Position numbers and translations under genes: made by a program. From the NCBI GenBank assembly GCA_003993805.1, contig RSEF01000019.1, positions 6,145,599 to 6,209,598 on the forward strand: a DNA stretch of 64,000 nucleotides, in the 5' to 3' direction. Of this stretch, positions 60,984-64,000 are shown piece by piece. This stretch comes from Himantopus leucocephalus. Its lineage: Eukaryota > Chordata > Aves > Charadriiformes > Recurvirostridae. The notes below the pieces were generated by a model. The model was not told the origin of the DNA. It did no database searches and worked only from the letters and a program-made list of their open reading frames with translations. The stretch's first letter is position 1; every line of letters starts with the position of its first letter.

Positions 60984-61058
60984 TCACGGGGCCGCCGTGC
61001 CCCCGGTGCTCGGCTTCTCCTCGCCCTCCGCCGGGGTGGGGGCTGCGGGCGGCATCCC
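60984..61058 (-). CDS. DPH1: DPH1 terminal exon (short C-terminal tail)
   Basis: Following the acceptor CCTCTCCACCGCAG, this 75-nt exon encodes GMPPAAPTPAEGEEKPSTGG then TAAP and a TGA at 60986-60984. The tail is Pro/Ala/Glu-rich and low complexity. Human DPH1 has a different, slightly longer tail that contains several cysteines and also ends in -AP. Phase 0 at the junction fits. The assignment is by splice geometry and position rather than sequence identity, hence slightly lower confidence. Confidence 0.8.
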   Translation of the reverse strand, partial: GMPPAAPTPAEGEEKPSTGGTAAP

Positions 61059-61482
61059 CTGCGGTGGAGAGGGGGTGTCAGGATGGGGCCCCAGCCCCCG
61101 CCTGACCCGCGATGAGCCTACCTGTGCTCAGCCCACAGTGCCCCACGGGGCAGGGCAGGGGCGATCCCCCCTCCCGGGGAGCCGTGGGCCCAGGCGGGCG
61201 CTCGCCCCAGCAAGGGCTGGGGGGGAGGTCGCGTGTCCCCCCGCCTCCGGCCGGGCTGGCACTGGCCCCGTTACCGTTTACCGGGAACGAAGCCACAGGG
61301 TGGCGCTTTTGGCACACGGCATTGTACGGCACCGGGAGCTCAACTTGTGCCAATGCTCCCACCACCACCCCATCCCCCCCCCGCCCCATCCCTTCCACCC
61401 TCCATGGCCACCAAGAGCGAAGGGACGGAGTGGGGACCCGCTGCCCCGGTGACACCCCACCGCCCCAGGACGTGCTGCCCAC
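61059..61482 (-). other. DPH1 last intron (424 bp)
   Basis: This phase-0 intron has donor GTGGGC and acceptor CCACCGCAG. It is GC-rich with nothing else recognised. Confidence 0.75.
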
Positions 61483-61614
61483 CTGGGCCGGCCGGCCGTG
61501 GCGCGGGGGCTGCACGCCGGCATGGTTCACCGTCCATGGCCCCAGGGACTGACTGGCGTAGAAGTCCATGGGGTACGGCTGCTGCCACTCGATGTCCCGG
61601 AGAGCCACCGCGGC
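61483..61614 (-). CDS. DPH1: DPH1 exon: conserved YPMDFY block
   Basis: This 132-nt, phase 0-0 exon encodes [20 protein letters not shown], then [20 protein letters not shown] and [15 protein letters not shown] and GPWTVNH are near-identical to human DPH1. The block lies C-terminal to the third cluster-binding cysteine. The acceptor is CCCCTCCACAG and the donor is CCCAG|GTGGGC. Confidence 0.96.
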
Positions 61615-61932
61615 CTGTGGAGGGGACAAGGAGCTGAGTCCCTGAGCAGTGCCCGCAGCAGGAGAGATGGCAGTGCTGGGAGAGGTCCCAGAGTGGCAGC
61701 TTGGCGTGCTGAGCAGGGCACTGCCAGAGGGAAGCTTGCGGCACCGGGAATCCCACTGTTTCACAAGAGATCGGTAATCCCAGCAGCATACCCGGACACA
61801 GAGGAGGGGACACTGCCTGGCTGCAGGGACGTTCCCATCCCGGCAGCTCGCAGCACCACAGCTCTGCGGGAGGCTCTGGTATGTCGCCCCACGCCAGGGC
61901 TGGTCCCCCCAAAACGGGAGGGTGGTGCTCAC
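61615..61932 (-). other. DPH1 intron (318 bp)
   Basis: This phase-0 intron has donor GAG|GTGAGC. Nothing else is recognised in it. Confidence 0.85.
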
Positions 61933-62011
61933 CTCGTAGGGCGTCAGCAGCGGCTTGCTGAAGGCTTCTCCCCAGTCGATGGAGAGCCGGGGACAGGCTA
62001 CCTGCACCCAC
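61933..62011 (-). CDS. DPH1: DPH1 exon with third Fe-S cysteine
   Basis: This 79-nt exon completes an alanine codon and encodes [19 protein letters not shown] and PLLTPYE. The cysteine of VACPRLS (codon 61993-61995) corresponds to the third ligand of the [4Fe-4S] cluster in the DPH1/archaeal Dph2 family. CPRLSIDWG and PLLTPYE are invariant-looking blocks. The acceptor is CTTCCAG and the donor is GAG|GTGAGC. Confidence 0.96.
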
Positions 62012-62296
62012 CTGGAAGGGAAACACATGGCAACGGATGGGGACAAGCATTTTGGGAAGAACAAGCCGCAATGAAACCCCGCAGCAGCCCCCCGGGAAGG
62101 AAGCAGAGCCTGCAGGGAGCAAGGTCTCTACTGTGCTGGAGCCACCCTGCCAAGGACAGCCACACAGTGCCAGCCCAGGTGACAGCAGGACAGATGTGAC
62201 AGGGGCAGCTTCCAGCAGGAATCAGAGGCCCTGACAGGGATGGGGCACCCTGGGGACCCCGGTGTGGGGGGCTGGAGAGGGGTCAGCAGCACTCAC

Positions 62297-62397
62297 GCGT
62301 CCACGTCAGGGAAGAGCCGCAATTTGCTGGGGAAGATCTCGGACAGCAGCACCCGCACGAAGGGCCGGCCCAGGGCATGGAGACGCGACTCCAGGTG
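62297..62397 (-). CDS. DPH1: DPH1 exon: HLESRL...SEIFPSKL
   Basis: This 101-nt exon has phase 0 at the start and phase 2 at the end. It encodes [19 protein letters not shown], then [14 protein letters not shown] plus two bases of an alanine codon. [10 protein letters not shown] matches human exactly. Human has valine where the split codon gives alanine. The acceptor is CCCCTGCAG and the donor is GC|GTGAGT. The 285-bp intron that follows it (62012-62296) holds nothing recognisable. Confidence 0.95.
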
Positions 62398-63355
62398 CTG
62401 CAGGGGAAAAGGCACCCAGGGGAGTTGGGGGAGCCCAGACAGATGCCCCCCAACAAGCCCCCCAGGCCCTGCCCACAGCCCCTTCCCAGCCACCAGACCC
62501 TCTGTGGGTCCCAGCTCTGCCCCACAGCCACATCCCCTCAGCAGTCACAGGATAAGTGTGGTGATGGGGACCACGGCCATGGCTCCGTCTCCAGCCCAGC
62601 TCTCCCCAGCGCGTGCCTCAGCCTAATGAAGTAATTACCGCTCAATGACAACAATCTGTTCTCGTTAGCGGCTGCCTTCCCTGGGACGCCCGCCTGCCAC
62701 AGGCTGGCCAGGTCCAGAGGCTGCAGGATGAGGAAAGGAGCCCAGAAGGGACCAGGGACGTCCTTGTCCTTGTCCCCCACTCCCTGGGGCCACAGCGGGA
62801 CAGTGGCTGCTGGGACCTTGCCACTCTGCTCTGCCTACTGGTCCCTGCGCTGCCCCAAGTCTCACCTACGGCTCCCCAAAAATTTCTGTGTGTGAGTGGG
62901 GCTGCTGTAATCAGGGCACCCCACTCCCATGGGGCAGGACATCGTGATCCTGCTCCCCTCGCCCGGCCGGGGTGCGGAAAGCACCAGCGCAGCAGCTGAG
63001 CAGGGACTGTGAACCCGATCGGAAGTTCATCCAATTAAAACAAACCCAGGGAATTAATTGCCAAGCTGCCAGTGCTGGGGGGGTCTCCGAGGCTGGCCAG
63101 CTATCCCCAGCAAGGGGCCAGGTTTAATGAGCCCTTGTCCGGCCTCCCTCATCTGCTGCTAATTGCCCTGCCCGCTCAGCTCGGGGGCACGCAGAGCCCG
63201 GCCAGTGGCAACCAACGGGCTGCCAGTGGCACTGGGTCCACCCTTGCCCCGGCAGTGAGGCCACTGTGCCGATGGTGCCATCGCTCACCGGCCCTTCCCC
63301 CTGCCCAGGAGCAGCGCCTGATGCCCAGGCGGGGGCCACGGGGAGGGGGCCGTAC
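62398..63355 (-). other. DPH1 intron (958 bp)
   Basis: This phase-0 intron contains an AT-richer patch with several TAAT cores (CCAATTAAAAC near 63031 and GGGAATTAATTGCC near 63049). A minus-strand open frame at 62642-63034 shows no domain. No gene is recognised. Confidence 0.75.
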
Positions 63356-63512
63356 CTGCAGGATGCCGGGGGAGCCCTGGCGCCCCAACGTGCCCAAGAT
63401 GAGGCCCCAGCAGCGGGCGCTGGCGGCGGTGCGGATGGCGTCCTGCCGAGCACGGTGCATGCACTCATGGCCATAGTGCTCCTGGGAGAAGACCTTGCTG
63501 TAGGGATCGTAC
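63356..63512 (-). CDS. DPH1: DPH1 exon: YDPYSKVFS...[12 protein letters not shown]
   Basis: This 157-nt exon completes a split codon and encodes [19 protein letters not shown], then [19 protein letters not shown], then [21 protein letters not shown] and [14 protein letters not shown] are diagnostic for DPH1. This is the start of the third structural repeat of the Dph fold. The acceptor is CTCTGCTTTGCAG and the donor is CAG|GTACGG. The preceding exon is beyond the window. Confidence 0.97.
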
Positions 63513-64000
63513 CTGCAAAGCAGAGCCAGGCTCACACGCACCCCATCACCCTGCCCCCCCTCAAATGATGTCTCTCCCTCGTTAGTGCTAATTGTCTCTC
63601 ACAGAATCTCTTCCCTCCACCCCGGCTAATGCAGGGCCCAGCCAGCTTGTCAGGACACAGAGATGGGACAAGGACGGGGATAAGGTGGGCGTCCCACCAT
63701 AGCCCCCCAACAGTCGGCACAGCCTGGGCCACGCGCTCGGCTCCACGCTCAGTTCCCCTCTGTCCCAGCTCATCAATTATGAAGAAATCTTTGATTTGTT
63801 GCTTTGTTTGACGAGGAGAATTTTAATCAAATCCCGCTCGGGTTTCGGCAGCTTCCCCAGCGCCATAAACCTGACGCGCGCCTCCCGTTAGTAACAAACG
63901 ACCTACTAAGAAATTCAGATTTCGCCAAATGGGCCCAGCCTTTCGCTCTTGATATTTCATCTGCTTTCAGCGGCCTCATCATCGCGCTTTATGGCCTCTG
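63513..64000 (-). other. DPH1 intron (partial) with candidate conserved element
   Basis: The last 488 bp are intron. From about 63765 the sequence is AT-richer and non-repetitive, with CATCAATTATGAAG, GAATTTTAATCAAATC, CCATAAAC and TTAGTAACAAACGACC. It reads like conserved regulatory DNA rather than neutral intron. Similar TAAT-bearing bits lie at 63584-63594 and 63624-63630. No exon is recognised. Confidence 0.45.

Larger units (their letters stand above)
59900..61100. promoter_or_regulatory. CpG island over OVCA2 and the DPH1 3' end
   Basis: CpG is frequent throughout the OVCA2 coding region, its promoter and the last DPH1 exon, in contrast to the CpG-poorer SMG6 intron. It produces long antisense open frames on the + strand (up to 500 codons) that are composition artefacts. 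Confidence 0.65.
60984..64000 (-). other. DPH1: DPH1 gene, 3' part: five exons
   Basis: DPH1 pairs with DPH2 in a radical-SAM-like iron-sulfur enzyme. It transfers the 3-amino-3-carboxypropyl group of SAM to a histidine of eEF2, the first step of diphthamide synthesis in the cytosol. Exons 63512-63356, 62397-62297, 62011-61933, 61614-61483 and 61058-60984 join in frame and give about the last 180 residues of a protein of roughly 440. The first part lies beyond the window. The third cluster cysteine is present. Gene order DPH1-OVCA2 on one strand matches mammals. Confidence 0.95.

Noticed and set aside
59950..61452. 500-codon + strand open frame
   Set aside because: It is antisense to OVCA2 and the DPH1 3' end. 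Its protein is Gly/Ala/Arg/Pro-rich with no domain, as expected from the GC-rich complement of real coding sequence.
1..64000. CRISPR arrays, bacterial operons, phage or insertion sequences
   Set aside because: The window is vertebrate nuclear DNA with introns and CR1 elements. No regularly spaced repeat array or prokaryotic gene is present.

Overview
The window is nuclear DNA of a bird. The coding segments are short vertebrate exons with GT-AG introns. The interspersed repeats are CR1 LINE tails, one avian-type LTR and traces of very old SINE/LINE copies. The right half is very GC-rich, with assembly gaps, as is common on small avian chromosomes. The species cannot be named from the sequence.

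Layout, left to right. Positions 1-51347 hold the 3' part of SMG6 (EST1A) on the + strand: seven exons (2265-2466, 34531-34707, 37832-37981, 45391-45544, 48950-49161, 49470-49551, 51217-51347). They encode the C-terminal 368 residues, including the whole PIN endonuclease domain with its three catalytic aspartates. The first intron in view is about 32 kb and holds most of the repeats and several candidate conserved noncoding elements. SMG6 has a proximal AATAAA about 120 nt after the stop and a candidate distal ATTAAA near 53.49 kb. A minus-strand AATAAA near 53.82 kb faces it and marks the end of a convergent gene. By known synteny (DPH1-OVCA2-miR-132/212-HIC1-SMG6 in mammals) that gene should be HIC1, but no HIC1 coding sequence is visible. 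It would have to lie in the gap at 53995-54360, which is flanked by G- and C-runs and a CpG island and is probably undersized. From 54.4 to 59.8 kb I see no gene.

On the minus strand at 59845-60528 is a complete intronless OVCA2 (227-aa serine hydrolase) with a TATA-less promoter carrying ETS, E2F-like and CCAAT motifs. Upstream of it, also on the minus strand, are the last five exons of DPH1 (60984-63512), which encodes a subunit of the diphthamide-synthesis enzyme. The window ends inside a DPH1 intron. No poly(A) signal lies between DPH1 and OVCA2, so DPH1 transcripts probably run through OVCA2.

The genes act separately: SMG6 cuts nonsense-containing mRNAs and has telomere roles, DPH1 starts diphthamide formation on eEF2, and OVCA2 is a small esterase. 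I found no novel multi-gene system. The points worth following up are the missing HIC1 and miR-132/212, the DPH1/OVCA2 overlap, alternative SMG6 3' ends, a tandem NAGNAG acceptor, a perfect 5-bp-unit inverted repeat in the CpG island, and several candidate noncoding regulatory elements.
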